From positions 159,415 through 223,414 of the forward strand of contig JYOB01000014.1 of the NCBI GenBank assembly GCA_000955795.1: a stretch of 64,000 bases of DNA, in the 5' to 3' direction. Of this stretch, positions 8,233 to 16,829 are shown piece after piece. The notes beneath the pieces are model-generated. The model ran no database searches and was not told where the DNA came from. It worked only from the letters and a program-made list of their open reading frames with translations. A program made the translations under genes and the position numbers. This DNA is from Burkholderiaceae bacterium 26 (GTDB lineage Bacteria > Pseudomonadota > Gammaproteobacteria > Burkholderiales > Burkholderiaceae). Numbering within the stretch: position 1 is the first letter of the stretch; each line of letters begins with the position of its first letter.

Positions 8233-9216
8233 ATGAACATCGTCATCACCGGCGGCGCCGGTTTCCTCGGCCAGCGCGTGCTGGCGGCACTGCTCCAGCA
8301 ACCCGGTCTACCCGGCGCGGACGGCGCGGTGCAGCCGGTCGAGACCTTCATCGTGCTGGACCAGGTGGCCGGCCAGATTGCCGATGCGCGCGTGCGCTAC
8401 GTAACCGGCGACGCTTCCGACCCAGCTCTCATCGCTCAGGTGATCGATGAAAACGTGGGCGGCGTGTTCCATCTGGCCGCCGTGGTGAGCGGCACCGCCG
8501 AGGCTGATTTCGACCTCGGCATGCGCGTGAACCTGGACGGCACGCGCGCGTTGCTTGATGCGCTACGCGCGGTGCACGCTAAAACCGACCGGGCGCCGCG
8601 CGTGCTGTTCGCCAGTTCGGTAGCGGTGTTCGGCGGTCAACTGCCAGCCGTCGTCACCGACGACACGGCTGCCACGCCGCAGGCCTCGTATGGCGTACAG
8701 AAACTGATGGGCGAATTCCTGGTGGGCGAGTATTCGCGCAAGGGCTACGTCGATGGCCGCGCGGTGCGCATCCCGACGGTGTCGGTGCGCCCGGGCAAGC
8801 CAAATGGCGCGGCATCGAGCTTTGCCAGCGGCATCATCCGCGAGCCACTGTCGGGCGAAGACGCCATCTGCCCGGTCGAAGCCGAGACCGAACTGTGGCT
8901 CGCGTCGCCGCGCCAGGTGGTGGCCTCGCTGCTGCACGCGTATACGCTGCCGGCGTCGGCATGGGGCAATCGCCGCTCATTGAATCTGCCGGGCATTACG
9001 GTCCGTGTGGGCGAGATGGTGGAAGCGCTGCGCAGGGTGGCGGGCGATGCGCCGGTATCGCGCATCCGCTGGGAGCCGGACGCACGGATCAAGGCCATCG
9101 TGCAAAGCTGGCCGGCGCGCTTCGATACCGCTCGCGCCGATACGATGGGCTTTGGCCGCGACACCTCGTTCGAGGCGATGGTGCGCGATTACGTGGAAGG
9201 CACGAAGGGCGTCTAA
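8233..9216 (+). CDS. denD: D-erythronate dehydrogenase (extended SDR / NAD-dependent epimerase family)
   Basis: 327 residues. The extended-SDR glycine motif GGAGFLG (7-13) and the catalytic Tyr153-x-x-x-Lys157 pair (SYGVQK) are present. In Cupriavidus/Ralstonia, DenD oxidises D-erythronate to 2-oxo-tetronate, so together with LtnD this locus should accept both stereoisomers and funnel them into OtnI-OtnK-OtnC. ATG 8233 is preceded by AAGGAG (8222-8227), which decides the start over the longer upstream frame. It is divergent from the GntR operon. Its stop overlaps the convergent response-regulator stop by 4 nt with no terminator between them. Confidence 0.9.
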   Translation: MNIVITGGAGFLGQRVLAALLQQPGLPGADGAVQPVETFIVLDQVAGQIADARVRYVTGDASDPALIAQVIDENVGGVFHLAAVVSGTAEADFDLGMRVNLDGTRALLDALRAVHAKTDRAPRVLFASSVAVFGGQLPAVVTDDTAATPQASYGVQKLMGEFLVGEYSRKGYVDGRAVRIPTVSVRPGKPNGAASSFASGIIREPLSGEDAICPVEAETELWLASPRQVVASLLHAYTLPASAWGNRRSLNLPGITVRVGEMVEALRRVAGDAPVSRIRWEPDARIKAIVQSWPARFDTARADTMGFGRDTSFEAMVRDYVEGTKGV

Positions 9217-9857
9217 CGGCCCTTTCCCAACTCCACCGCAAACTTCACCAGCTCCGCCTGCCCCTCGATGCCGAGTTTGCGCTTGAGGTTCAGGCGGTGC
9301 GATTCCACCGTACGCACGGATAGGCCCAGCTCGTCGGCGATGCGTTTGTTGGCATAGCCCTTGGCGATGCCGTCAAGAATGTCGCGCTCGCGCGGCGTGA
9401 GCGCCTCGACCGGCGTGGGCATGACGGCCTGCTCGGCCATGCGCATCGCCAGCTGCGCGCTGTAGAACGGCCGGCCGGCCAGCACGGCGTCGATGGCCTC
9501 GACCAGTTCGCTGGCGGGCGCGTCCTTGAGCACGTAGCCACGCGCGCCGGCGCGGATCACCTGCCGCACGTACTCCAGGTTGTCGTGCATCGACAGGACG
9601 AGCACGGCAATCTCGGGAAATTCCTCGGCAAACTTCTCGGTCAACGCAATGCCGTTCATGCCACGCATGCCGATGTCCATCAGTGCCAGATCGGGGGACA
9701 AGGTGCGCGCGGCCCGCAAGGCGGCATCGGCGTCACCGGCTTCACCCACCACTTCGAAATGCGGCACGGCTTCCAGCCGCATGCGCACACCATCGCGCAC
9801 GAGCGGGTGGTCGTCGACGAGAAGCAGTTTGACGGGCGCGGGTGTTCGCATATTCAT
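9213..9857 (-). CDS. NarL/FixJ-type response regulator, partner of the cache kinase
   Basis: 214 residues: a canonical receiver (LLLVDDHP, phosphoacceptor Asp61 in LMDIGM, Lys in VLKDAP) and a C-terminal LuxR helix-turn-helix (LTPRERDILDGIAKGYANKRIADELGLSVRTVESH, here abbreviated by its ends). The start at 9857 is chosen because its ATG overlaps the kinase stop (ATGA), the usual coupled arrangement. It probably regulates the divergent cstA-ybdD genes, by analogy with the BtsSR/BtsT and MctSR/MctP pyruvate systems; that target is inference. Confidence 0.92.
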   Translation of the reverse strand: MNMRTPAPVKLLLVDDHPLVRDGVRMRLEAVPHFEVVGEAGDADAALRAARTLSPDLALMDIGMRGMNGIALTEKFAEEFPEIAVLVLSMHDNLEYVRQVIRAGARGYVLKDAPASELVEAIDAVLAGRPFYSAQLAMRMAEQAVMPTPVEALTPRERDILDGIAKGYANKRIADELGLSVRTVESHRLNLKRKLGIEGQAELVKFAVELGKGR

Positions 9858-11293
9858 ACGAGGGAAGAAGAAGGAGCAGAAGCCAGTTGAGTGATGACGA
9901 TATGCGGCAGCACAGCGCACACCTCGGTGCCGTGCGGGCCCGAGGCGACGGTACATGTGCCGCCCAGCGCGGCCATGCGTTCACGCATGTTGCGCAAGCC
10001 GATGCCGTGCTGCGGGTCCACCTGCACGGATTCCACATCAAAGCCGGGCCCGTTGTCGCGAACAGACAAGCGCACGGCATCAAGATCGTTTTCAAGCAGT
10101 ACGCCGATGCGCGTGGCTTGCGTGGCATGGCGCTCGATGTTCGAGACAGCCTCCTGCGCGATGCGGAACAGCGCGGTGTTGCACGCGTCCGGTAGCTGCA
10201 CGGGCGGCCCGACCACTTCGAGCGCAATCGCAAACCCCGGCTGGCTGTCTTCGTGCGCTTCGCGCGTTTCGCGCACAAGCAGCTCCAGCGCAGCCGCCAA
10301 GCCGAGATCATCCAGCAGGGCGGGACGCAGGTTGTGCGACACCCGCCGCACCTCGCCCAGCGCGCCGTTCAACCGATCAAGCGCGCGACGCAACATGCTG
10401 TCGGCCCGTTCGATGGACGGCGGCGACACAGGTGACGCTTCGAGATGACCATGCGCGGTTTCGAGCAGCAGCTTGGTCGACACCAGCACCTGGCTGATGC
10501 CGTCGTGCAACTCGCGCGAGACGCGCGCGCGCTCGTCTTCCTGAGACTTCACCACTTGCTGCGCGAGCTGGCGCAGCTTGGCGTCGGCCTGGCGGTGATC
10601 GCTCACGTTCAGCGCCAAACCGCTGCCGGCTACCAGCAGGATGCTGATCGCGGCAATGCCAACGACCCACGCCAGCGTCTGGTCGATGTTGGCCTGCGCG
10701 CGCTGGTCAATCTCTCGCAGGGTCTGCTCGATGTCATCCAGGTACAGACCGGTGCCCACCATCCAGCCCCACTGCGGAATTGGCTCGACATAACCGAGCT
10801 TGGGCACGCTCTGGTGCGTCGATGGCTTGTCCCACATATAGCGCACGAAACCGCCACCGGCCTGCGCGGCAGCCACCAGTTTCTGGATGGTCGGCTGGCC
10901 GCCCGAGTCCGTCAGGTCCCACAAGTCGCGTCCGACAAGTTCGGGCTGGCGCGGGTGCATCAGGTTGCGGCCACGCAAGTCGTAGAGGAAAAAGTAGCCA
11001 TCGGTGCCAAAGTCGAGGCGGGCGAGGGTGCGCATGGCTTCGTCGCGCGTGGCTTCGTCCCGGGCGGGGTCGCCACTTTGGCCGGACGCAAGCAACGGGG
11101 CGATGGCACTCTGCGCAAGCTTGACGTAAGACCGCAGCTCGGTTTCCTTGGCCTGCAGGTACGCCGATTCCACCAACTGTCGCTCGTGCCGCGCCAGCGC
11201 AATCGACTGATGCCGCACGGTCAGCATGATCGCCAGCATGGCGATGGTCAGCGGTGCAACGGCGAGGAGCAGGATCTTCTGGCGGAGCTTCAT
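9854..11293 (-). CDS. Cache-domain sensor histidine kinase (HisKA_3 type)
   Basis: 479 residues: TM1 (about 7-25), an extracytoplasmic single-cache sensor (about 30-205) with the family hallmark DGYFFLYDLRG and LMHPRQPELVGRDLWDL, TM2 (about 206-228), a dimerisation/phosphoacceptor domain with His263 (SRELHDGIS) and a HATPase domain (NIERHATQA, DNGPGFD, GIGLRNMRERM). The sCache_2 fold usually binds small carboxylates. The gene is divergent from cstA, pointing to sensing of pyruvate or a similar acid. The start at 11293 is likely but weakly supported; ATG 11320 is also in frame. Confidence 0.9.
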   Translation of the reverse strand: MKLRQKILLLAVAPLTIAMLAIMLTVRHQSIALARHERQLVESAYLQAKETELRSYVKLAQSAIAPLLASGQSGDPARDEATRDEAMRTLARLDFGTDGYFFLYDLRGRNLMHPRQPELVGRDLWDLTDSGGQPTIQKLVAAAQAGGGFVRYMWDKPSTHQSVPKLGYVEPIPQWGWMVGTGLYLDDIEQTLREIDQRAQANIDQTLAWVVGIAAISILLVAGSGLALNVSDHRQADAKLRQLAQQVVKSQEDERARVSRELHDGISQVLVSTKLLLETAHGHLEASPVSPPSIERADSMLRRALDRLNGALGEVRRVSHNLRPALLDDLGLAAALELLVRETREAHEDSQPGFAIALEVVGPPVQLPDACNTALFRIAQEAVSNIERHATQATRIGVLLENDLDAVRLSVRDNGPGFDVESVQVDPQHGIGLRNMRERMAALGGTCTVASGPHGTEVCAVLPHIVITQLASAPSSSLV

Positions 11294-11358
11294 GGCAAAA
11301 CGCGGCGTGCACTGCGGCATCGCAAGGTGGCGGCGCGGTTTCGGTCGGATGTGGGGCC

Positions 11359-11390
11359 CTGCGTAGAACTACGGACGTGCGCTGCGTAGT
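11359..11390. promoter_or_regulatory. Repeat pair in the kinase/cstA divergent promoter, candidate regulator site
   Basis: CTGCGTAG occurs twice (11359-11366 and 11382-11389), and ACTACG (11368-11373) with CGTAGT (11385-11390) forms an inverted repeat. The cluster lies in the 227-bp divergent region between the kinase and cstA, a natural binding place for the NarL-type regulator encoded next door. Confidence 0.4.
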
Positions 11391-11520
11391 CCTCCGCTTG
11401 TGGCGCGGGGCGAGCTTGGCAAATACTACACGCCCCTGTCACGGGGCAGGACTTACTGCAGGGATGAACCCACATCCCGCGTTCAGCAAATAACTTCGAC
11501 CAAGGTTCGAGGAGACCGAC

Positions 11521-13575
11521 ATGAGCTTCGTCAGGCAACACCTGATCTGGCTGGTCGTTGCCATTCTTGGCGCGTCTGCCTTTGCCACCGTTGCGCTTGC
11601 GCGCGGCGAGGCAGTCAGCGCGCTATGGGTGGTGGTGGCCGCCGTATGCATCTATCTGATCGCGTATCGCTATTACAGCCGCTTCATTGCCGACAAGGTG
11701 CTCGGCCTGGACGGCACCCGCAAGACGCCCGCCTGGCGCTACAACGACGGGCTCGACTACGTTCCCACCAACAAGCACGTGCTGTTTGGCCACCACTTTG
11801 CGGCCATTGCTGGCGCTGGCCCGCTGGTCGGCCCCGTGCTGGCCGCGCAGATGGGCTATCTGCCTGGCATGCTCTGGATTCTCGCCGGCGTGGTGTTTGC
11901 CGGCGCGGTGCAGGATTTCGTCGTACTGTTCATCTCCACCCGCCGCGACGGCCGCTCGCTGGGCGACCTGGTGAAGAGTGAGATGGGTACGGTGCCCGGC
12001 GTGATCGCGCTGTTTGGCGCGTTCCTCATCATGATCATCATCCTGGCCGTGCTGGCGCTGATCGTGGTGAAGGCGCTGGTCGGCTCGCCGTGGGGCACCT
12101 TCACGGTGGCCGCGACGATTCCCATCGCGCTGTTCATGGGCATCTACGTGCGCTATATCCGTCCGGGCCGCATCGGCGAGATCTCCATCATCGGCTTCGT
12201 GCTGCTGATGCTGGCCATCATCGGCGGTCAGGCGGTGCACGAAAACGCCGCGCTGGCGCCGCTGTTCACATTCGACGGCAAGGCCCTCACGTGGATGCTG
12301 ATCGGCTACGGCTTTGTCGCCTCGGTGCTGCCAGTGTGGCTGCTGCTTGCCCCGCGTGATTACCTGTCGACGTTCCTGAAGATCGGCACGATCATGGCAC
12401 TGGCCATCGGCATCCTGATCGTCGCGCCGCAGATGCAGATGCCCTCGCTCACGCAGTTTGCAGGCGGCGGTGGTCCGGTGTGGTCGGGCAACATGTTCCC
12501 GTTCCTGTTCATCACCATTGCGTGCGGCGCGGTGTCGGGCTTCCACTCGCTCATCTCGTCGGGCACGACACCCAAGTTGCTGGAGAACGAACGCCAAGCG
12601 CGCTTCATCGGCTACGGCGCGATGCTGATGGAATCGTTCGTCGCCATCATGGCGCTGGTGGCCGCTTCGGTCATCGACCCGGGCGTCTACTTCGCGATGA
12701 ACAGCCCGGCAGCGCTGGTGGGCGCGACGCCGGATACGGTGGCACACACGCTGTCCACCTGGGGCTTCGTCATCACCCCTGACGTGCTGATCCAGACCGC
12801 CAAGGACGTCGGCGAAAACACAATCCTCGCCCGCGCAGGCGGCGCACCGACGCTGGCCGTGGGCATGGCGCACATCCTGCACCAGGTGGTGGGCGGCCAG
12901 GCCATGATGGCCTTCTGGTACCACTTTGCGATCCTGTTCGAGGCGCTGTTCATCCTCACCGCCGTGGACGCAGGTACGCGCGCCGGGCGCTTCATGCTGC
13001 AGGATCTGTTGGGCACCTTTGTGCCGGCACTCAAGCGCACGGATTCGCTCGTCGCCAACCTCATTGCCACGGCTGCAACCGTCGCACTGTGGGGCTACTT
13101 CCTGTACCAAGGGGTGATCGATCCGCTGGGTGGCATCAATACGCTGTGGCCGCTGTTCGGCATCTCCAACCAGATGCTGGCCGCGATTGCGCTCACGCTG
13201 GGCACCTGCGTGCTGGTCAAGATGAAGCGCGACCGCTACGTGTGGGTGACGCTGCTGCCAACCATCTGGCTGCTGATCTGCACGCTCACCGCCGGCTGGC
13301 AGAAGCTGTTCGATCCGGACCCGAAGATCGGCTTCCTGGCGCACGCCAACAAGTACGCCAGCGCGATTGCCGAAGGCAAGCTGCTGGCCCCTGCCAAGTC
13401 GATGGCGCAGATGCAGCAGGTTGTGCTGAACGACCGCATCGACGCATTCCTGTGCGGTCTGTTCATTCTCGTGGTGGTGAGCATCGCCTGGTATGGGCTG
13501 CGCACGGTACTCAAGGCGCGAGCCGCGAGCCGCCCGACTGCCAACGAAACGCCGTACGAAGCGCTGGGCGCATGA
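11521..13575 (+). CDS. cstA: CstA family carbon-starvation / pyruvate transporter
   Basis: 684 residues, the standard CstA length, with about 16-18 hydrophobic segments spread along the whole protein and conserved blocks such as DGLDYVPTNKHVLFGHHFAAIAG (shown here only to mark residues 77 onward) and GAVSGFHSLISSGTT. CstA family members import pyruvate and have been linked to peptide use during starvation. A good ribosome binding site (GAGGAG) precedes ATG 11521. The stop codon overlaps the ATG of ybdD. The adjacent two-component system is the probable regulator. Confidence 0.93.
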   Translation: MSFVRQHLIWLVVAILGASAFATVALARGEAVSALWVVVAAVCIYLIAYRYYSRFIADKVLGLDGTRKTPAWRYNDGLDYVPTNKHVLFGHHFAAIAGAGPLVGPVLAAQMGYLPGMLWILAGVVFAGAVQDFVVLFISTRRDGRSLGDLVKSEMGTVPGVIALFGAFLIMIIILAVLALIVVKALVGSPWGTFTVAATIPIALFMGIYVRYIRPGRIGEISIIGFVLLMLAIIGGQAVHENAALAPLFTFDGKALTWMLIGYGFVASVLPVWLLLAPRDYLSTFLKIGTIMALAIGILIVAPQMQMPSLTQFAGGGGPVWSGNMFPFLFITIACGAVSGFHSLISSGTTPKLLENERQARFIGYGAMLMESFVAIMALVAASVIDPGVYFAMNSPAALVGATPDTVAHTLSTWGFVITPDVLIQTAKDVGENTILARAGGAPTLAVGMAHILHQVVGGQAMMAFWYHFAILFEALFILTAVDAGTRAGRFMLQDLLGTFVPALKRTDSLVANLIATAATVALWGYFLYQGVIDPLGGINTLWPLFGISNQMLAAIALTLGTCVLVKMKRDRYVWVTLLPTIWLLICTLTAGWQKLFDPDPKIGFLAHANKYASAIAEGKLLAPAKSMAQMQQVVLNDRIDAFLCGLFILVVVSIAWYGLRTVLKARAASRPTANETPYEALGA

Positions 13576-13778
13576 GCACGGGCATGCGCGAAGAACTCGA
13601 AAACTTCGGCCGCTACCTGGGCCAGACGCTGCGCCTGATGGTTGGCGTGCCGGACTACGACACCTACGTGCGCCACATGCAGGAGACCCATCCGGGCCAG
13701 GCCGTCATGACGTACGAAGACTTCTTCCGCGAACGCCAGGACGCGCGCTACGCCGGACGCGTGGGCCGTTGCTGTTGA
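13572..13778 (+). CDS. ybdD: YbdD/YjiX family small protein
   Basis: 68 residues. This short family almost always follows cstA/btsT; here its ATG overlaps the cstA TGA (ATGA). Recognisable features are the central VPDYDTYVRHMQETHPG segment, TYEDFFRERQDARY and a C-terminal RCC. Its role is not established, though it appears to be needed for full transporter function in related systems. A terminator follows. Confidence 0.92.
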   Translation: MSTGMREELENFGRYLGQTLRLMVGVPDYDTYVRHMQETHPGQAVMTYEDFFRERQDARYAGRVGRCC

Positions 13779-13803
13779 TGAACGATTGAACACGCTCCAA
13801 AGC

Positions 13804-13841
13804 AAAACCGCCGGTGCATGCAGCCATGCCCGGCGGTTTTT
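13804..13841 (+). terminator. Intrinsic terminator after cstA-ybdD
   Basis: AAAACCGCCGG (13804-13814) pairs with CCGGCGGTTTTT (13830-13841). The hairpin separates ybdD from the convergent Sel1 gene and, being symmetric, may serve both strands. Confidence 0.85.
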
Positions 13842-13852
13842 GCTTGCGTGCG

Positions 13853-14599
13853 CTACATGGACTGGCGTGCCGTTGTGGGCGGGTCGCCGTGCTTGGCGCG
13901 GTAGGTTTTCTCCACCAGTTCGCGCAGCTTGCCGAGCGCCCCCACATCCCCTTGTGCAGCTGCCCGGCCGTACCACTTCTTGGCCAGCTCGATATCCTGC
14001 GCCACTACGCCGGGTTCGCCACGCTCGTAATAGCTGCCGACGATGTACTGCGAAGGCCCATCGCCCCCCTCGGCCGCCTTCTTGTACCAGTTGAACGCAC
14101 GCCCGTAGTCACGCGGCAAACCGCGCCCGGTGAAGTAGTTGGTGGCCAGCGCACGCTGTGCCTCGACATGCCCGCCCGCCGCGGCGCGTTCGTACCACTT
14201 GTTGGCTTCTTCCAGGGAGCGCGGTACCAGCTCGCCGCGCTCAAACAATTCGCCGTAGGCAAACTGCGCGTGGGTCATCTGGTTGTCGGCGGCGCGGCGT
14301 AGCCATTTGACCGCCTCCTCTGGGCGGGCGACGGTGCCTTCGCCGCGCATCAGCATCATCGCGTAGTTGAATTGCGCGAGCCGGTTGCCGCGCTGTGCGG
14401 CCTCGGCAAACTCGTCGAAGGCGTGGCCGAAATCGTTCTTCTCGTAATGCGCAATGGCGATCTGGGTGAGGGCGGCGGCATCGCCCTGTGTGTCGGCAGG
14501 CGACGTTGCTGCGGCTGCCAACGACATCGCCGTACTCATCGCCACCGCCAACACCGCCTGCAGCATGCGCGGACTTCTGCGCCGGACCTGTCTGCTCAT
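13853..14599 (-). CDS. Secreted Sel1-repeat (SLR/TPR-like) protein
   Basis: 248 residues with an N-terminal signal peptide (hydrophobic run ending in SLAAAATS) and five or six Sel1-like repeats of about 36 residues, each with the A-x-x-x-G-x-x-x-A pattern (for example AQRGNRLAQFNYAMMLMRGEG and ADNQMTHAQFAYGELFERGE, truncated here). Such proteins usually mediate protein-protein contacts in the envelope. GAGGAG upstream of ATG 14599 decides the start. The specific partner is unknown. Confidence 0.85.
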   Translation of the reverse strand: MSRQVRRRSPRMLQAVLAVAMSTAMSLAAAATSPADTQGDAAALTQIAIAHYEKNDFGHAFDEFAEAAQRGNRLAQFNYAMMLMRGEGTVARPEEAVKWLRRAADNQMTHAQFAYGELFERGELVPRSLEEANKWYERAAAGGHVEAQRALATNYFTGRGLPRDYGRAFNWYKKAAEGGDGPSQYIVGSYYERGEPGVVAQDIELAKKWYGRAAAQGDVGALGKLRELVEKTYRAKHGDPPTTARQSM

Positions 14600-14702
14600 C
14601 GCGCGCTCCTCAACGGAAGATGGCCCAGTGTAACGCGCCATCCTGCTACGTGCGGGTGCGCACAAACCAGCACACCAGAGGCGCCCGCAGCTGCCGAGGC
14701 AA

Positions 14703-15338
14703 TCAGCCCGCGCGCACCCGGTACACCGCCACGCTGCCGCGCCAGTTGGCCCCCCAGCGCACCACGCTGCCTTCGTGCAGCACAACGCGATCGAGAATCA
14801 CCAGCCCCACCTTGGGCGCCAGCGCTTCAAAGTCGCGGATGGTCAGCACGCGCACGTTGGGCGTGTTGTACCACTCGTACGGCAGCGACTTGGACACCGG
14901 CATGCGCCCGCGGAAGATCGAAAGCCGATGCGGCCAGTAGCCGAAGTTCGGGAACGACACGATGCACTCGCGGCCCACGCGCAGCATCTCGCGCAGCACC
15001 TGCGCCGTGTTGTGGATGGTCTGCAGCGTTTGCGAAAGGATGACCGTATCGAAGCTCTTGTCTTCGAACAGCGCGAGCCCGCCTTCCATGTTCTGCTGGA
15101 TCACGTGCACGCCCTTTTTCGCGGAGGCCAGCACGCCCGCATCGTCGATCTCGATGCCGTAGGCCAGCACGTCGAGCTCATCCTGCAGCACGCGCAACAA
15201 GCTGCCGTCGCCGCAGCCAAGGTCGAGCACGGTGGAGTTTGGCTCGATCCAGCGGGCGATGGCGCGAAAGTCCGCGCGGTCGGTCAGGATGTTCGGCACT
15301 GCGGACGGCGCAGCGGGGTTCAGCGTTTGCGTTGTCAT
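14703..15338 (-). CDS. metW: Methionine biosynthesis protein MetW
   Basis: 211 residues with a class I SAM-methyltransferase fold: motif [13 protein letters not shown] (about 39-50) and the MetW-type [10 protein letters not shown] and [11 protein letters not shown] blocks. MetW accompanies MetX in many proteobacteria and is required with it for homoserine acylation in some species; its precise reaction is unsettled. The ATG overlaps the metX stop (ATGA), so the pair is translated together. Confidence 0.93.
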   Translation of the reverse strand: MTTQTLNPAAPSAVPNILTDRADFRAIARWIEPNSTVLDLGCGDGSLLRVLQDELDVLAYGIEIDDAGVLASAKKGVHVIQQNMEGGLALFEDKSFDTVILSQTLQTIHNTAQVLREMLRVGRECIVSFPNFGYWPHRLSIFRGRMPVSKSLPYEWYNTPNVRVLTIRDFEALAPKVGLVILDRVVLHEGSVVRWGANWRGSVAVYRVRAG

Positions 15339-16549
15339 GCGCCGATCTCCTGCGCGATGCGTTCGTAATAGGCGCGGACCAGCGCGTGGTAGCGCGCGTC
15401 TTCCAGAAGGAAAGCGTCGTGACCGTGTGGCGCGTCGATCTCGCCGTAGGTGACGGGATGCTTGTTGTCGAGCAGCGCCTTGACCAGCTCGCGGCTGCGC
15501 GCCGGGGCGAATCGCCAATCGGTCATGAAGCTGACGACGAGATAGCTCGCCTTGGTATGCGCAACGGCCTTGGTAAGGCTCCCGCCGTAGGCCAGTGCGG
15601 GGTCGAAGTAGTCGAGCGCACGCGTGATCAGCAGATACGTATTCGCATCGAAGTACTCGGCAAACTTGTCGCCCTGGTAGCGCAGGTAGCTCTCGACCTG
15701 GAACTCGACGTCGAACGAGAAACGGATGTCGTCCGCCTTCAGCTCGCGGCCGAATTTCGCGGCCATGTCTTCGTCCGACAGATACGTGATGTGGCCGATC
15801 ATCCGGGCAACGCGCAGGCCGCGCTTGGGCTTGACGTTGTGCGCGTAGTAATCCCCGCCGTGGAAATCGGGATCGGACAGGATCGCGCTGCGCGCCACCT
15901 CGTTGAAGGCGATGTTCTGCGCCGACAGCTTGGGCGTGGACGCCACCACCACGCAGTGCCGCAGCCGGTCCGGATACATCAGGCTCCAAGCCAGTGCCTG
16001 CATGCCGCCGAGACTGCCGCCCATCACTGCCGCAAATTGCTGGATGCCGAAGCGATCAGCCACGCGTGCCTGGGCGTTCACCCAGTCTTCCACCGTCACC
16101 ACCGGGAAGCGCGCGCCGTAGGGCAGGCCGGTTTCCGGATGCGGGCTCATGGGGCCCGTCGAGCCGAAACACGAGCCCAGGTTATTCACCCCGATGACGA
16201 AGAAGCGGTTGGTGTCCACCGGCTTGCCGGGGCCGACCATGTTGTCCCACCAGCCGACTTCGCCCTCGACGTGCACGCCCGCCACGTGGTGCGAGGCGTT
16301 GAGCGCGTGGCAGATGAGCACGGCGTTGGAACGGTCGGCATTGAGCGTGCCGTAGGTTTCGACCATCAGGTCGTAGCCGCTGATCTGCGAGCCGTTGCGC
16401 AGTTGCAGCGGCTCGGCAAAATGCATGCGCTCGGGCACGACCAGGCCGATGGCGTTGGCCGGCTTGCCCTGATGTGCCTTCGGAGAGGATGGATCGGCCT
16501 GCGCCGCATCGGCTGCGGTGACCGCGGTGTCAGCCTGGATGTCTGTCAT
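15335..16549 (-). CDS. metX: Homoserine O-acyltransferase MetX
   Basis: 404 residues of the alpha/beta-hydrolase MetX family. The nucleophile Ser179 is in [10 protein letters not shown] and the catalytic His in PHGHDAF (about 374-380). It acylates homoserine in the first dedicated step of methionine synthesis. Acetyl- versus succinyl-CoA preference cannot be read reliably, and several betaproteobacterial MetX proteins use succinyl-CoA. The start at 16549 lies 8 nt past the T tract of an intrinsic terminator and downstream of a SAM-II-like element, so expression is probably controlled by SAM through the leader. A longer frame to 16591 would begin inside the terminator and is rejected. Confidence 0.93.
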   Translation of the reverse strand: MTDIQADTAVTAADAAQADPSSPKAHQGKPANAIGLVVPERMHFAEPLQLRNGSQISGYDLMVETYGTLNADRSNAVLICHALNASHHVAGVHVEGEVGWWDNMVGPGKPVDTNRFFVIGVNNLGSCFGSTGPMSPHPETGLPYGARFPVVTVEDWVNAQARVADRFGIQQFAAVMGGSLGGMQALAWSLMYPDRLRHCVVVASTPKLSAQNIAFNEVARSAILSDPDFHGGDYYAHNVKPKRGLRVARMIGHITYLSDEDMAAKFGRELKADDIRFSFDVEFQVESYLRYQGDKFAEYFDANTYLLITRALDYFDPALAYGGSLTKAVAHTKASYLVVSFMTDWRFAPARSRELVKALLDNKHPVTYGEIDAPHGHDAFLLEDARYHALVRAYYERIAQEIGA

Positions 16550-16556
16550 GGCACCA

Positions 16557-16602
16557 AAGAAAAAACCCGACCGGCAACGCTGTTCACGCAACCAATCGGG
16601 TT
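16557..16602 (-). terminator. Leader terminator immediately upstream of metX
   Basis: On the minus strand an 11-bp stem (16602-16592 with 16574-16564; 5' arm AACCCGATTGG, 3' arm CCGGTCGGGTT, two G-U pairs) is followed by TTTTTTC. It ends 8 nt before the metX ATG, so it must be an attenuator rather than an end-of-gene terminator. It is the natural output of the riboswitch-like element just upstream. Confidence 0.85.
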
Positions 16603-16654
16603 CTCATGTGGCGCACGTGGGGCGCTTGCTTTCACCGCCCCCGCTCTGACCGAA

Positions 16655-16749
16655 CCTCTTTAGCCGCATTTGTAATGAGAGCCCAGAGCCACATCCGTGG
16701 ATGTCTGAACTCCCGCGCGCCCGCAAGCCAGTCGTCAAATCGGCGCGCC
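16655..16749 (-). promoter_or_regulatory. SAM-II riboswitch-like aptamer in the metX leader
   Basis: Read on the minus strand: helix P1 is GCGCGCC (16748-16742) with GGCGCGC (16721-16715), enclosing a 20-nt loop that starts GATTTGAC and ends CTTGCG. After a 43-nt segment containing a small hairpin (ACATCC/GGATGT, 16691-16704) comes AAATGCGGCTAAAGAGG (16671-16655). The GATTT, TTGC, AAATG and GCTAAAxAGG blocks match, in order and relative place, the conserved core of the SAM-II (metA/metX) riboswitch, where GC/TT pair with GCTAA in the pseudoknot. A -10 box sits about 12 nt upstream and metX lies downstream. Identification is from memory of the motif, not from a covariance search. Confidence 0.8.
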
Positions 16750-16760
16750 AGAGGAAAGTG

Positions 16761-16766
16761 ATTATA
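16761..16766 (-). promoter_or_regulatory. -10 box of the metX-metW promoter
   Basis: TATAAT on the minus strand, placed so that transcription would begin at about 16754, a few bases before the SAM-II-like aptamer. The -35 region is weak (TGATGC-like) and overlaps the palindrome at 16781-16808. Confidence 0.65.
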
Positions 16767-16780
16767 GAGCAAGCGGCGGC

Positions 16781-16808
16781 GGACGCATCACCGCATCGTG
16801 ATGCGTCC
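16781..16808. repeat. 11-bp perfect inverted repeat between gabD and the metX promoter
   Basis: GGACGCATCAC (16781-16791) and GTGATGCGTCC (16798-16808) flank a 6-nt loop. There is no T tract on either strand. It covers the metX -35 region and lies just past the gabD stop, so it could be an operator, a gabD mRNA 3' stabiliser, or both. Confidence 0.7.
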
Positions 16809-16829
16809 GATCCCCGGCCATATGCTGGG

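Noticed and set aside
16550-16591. Earlier metX start at 16591
   Set aside because: This codon lies within the leader terminator hairpin, and the extra residues ([10 protein letters not shown]) do not resemble MetX.
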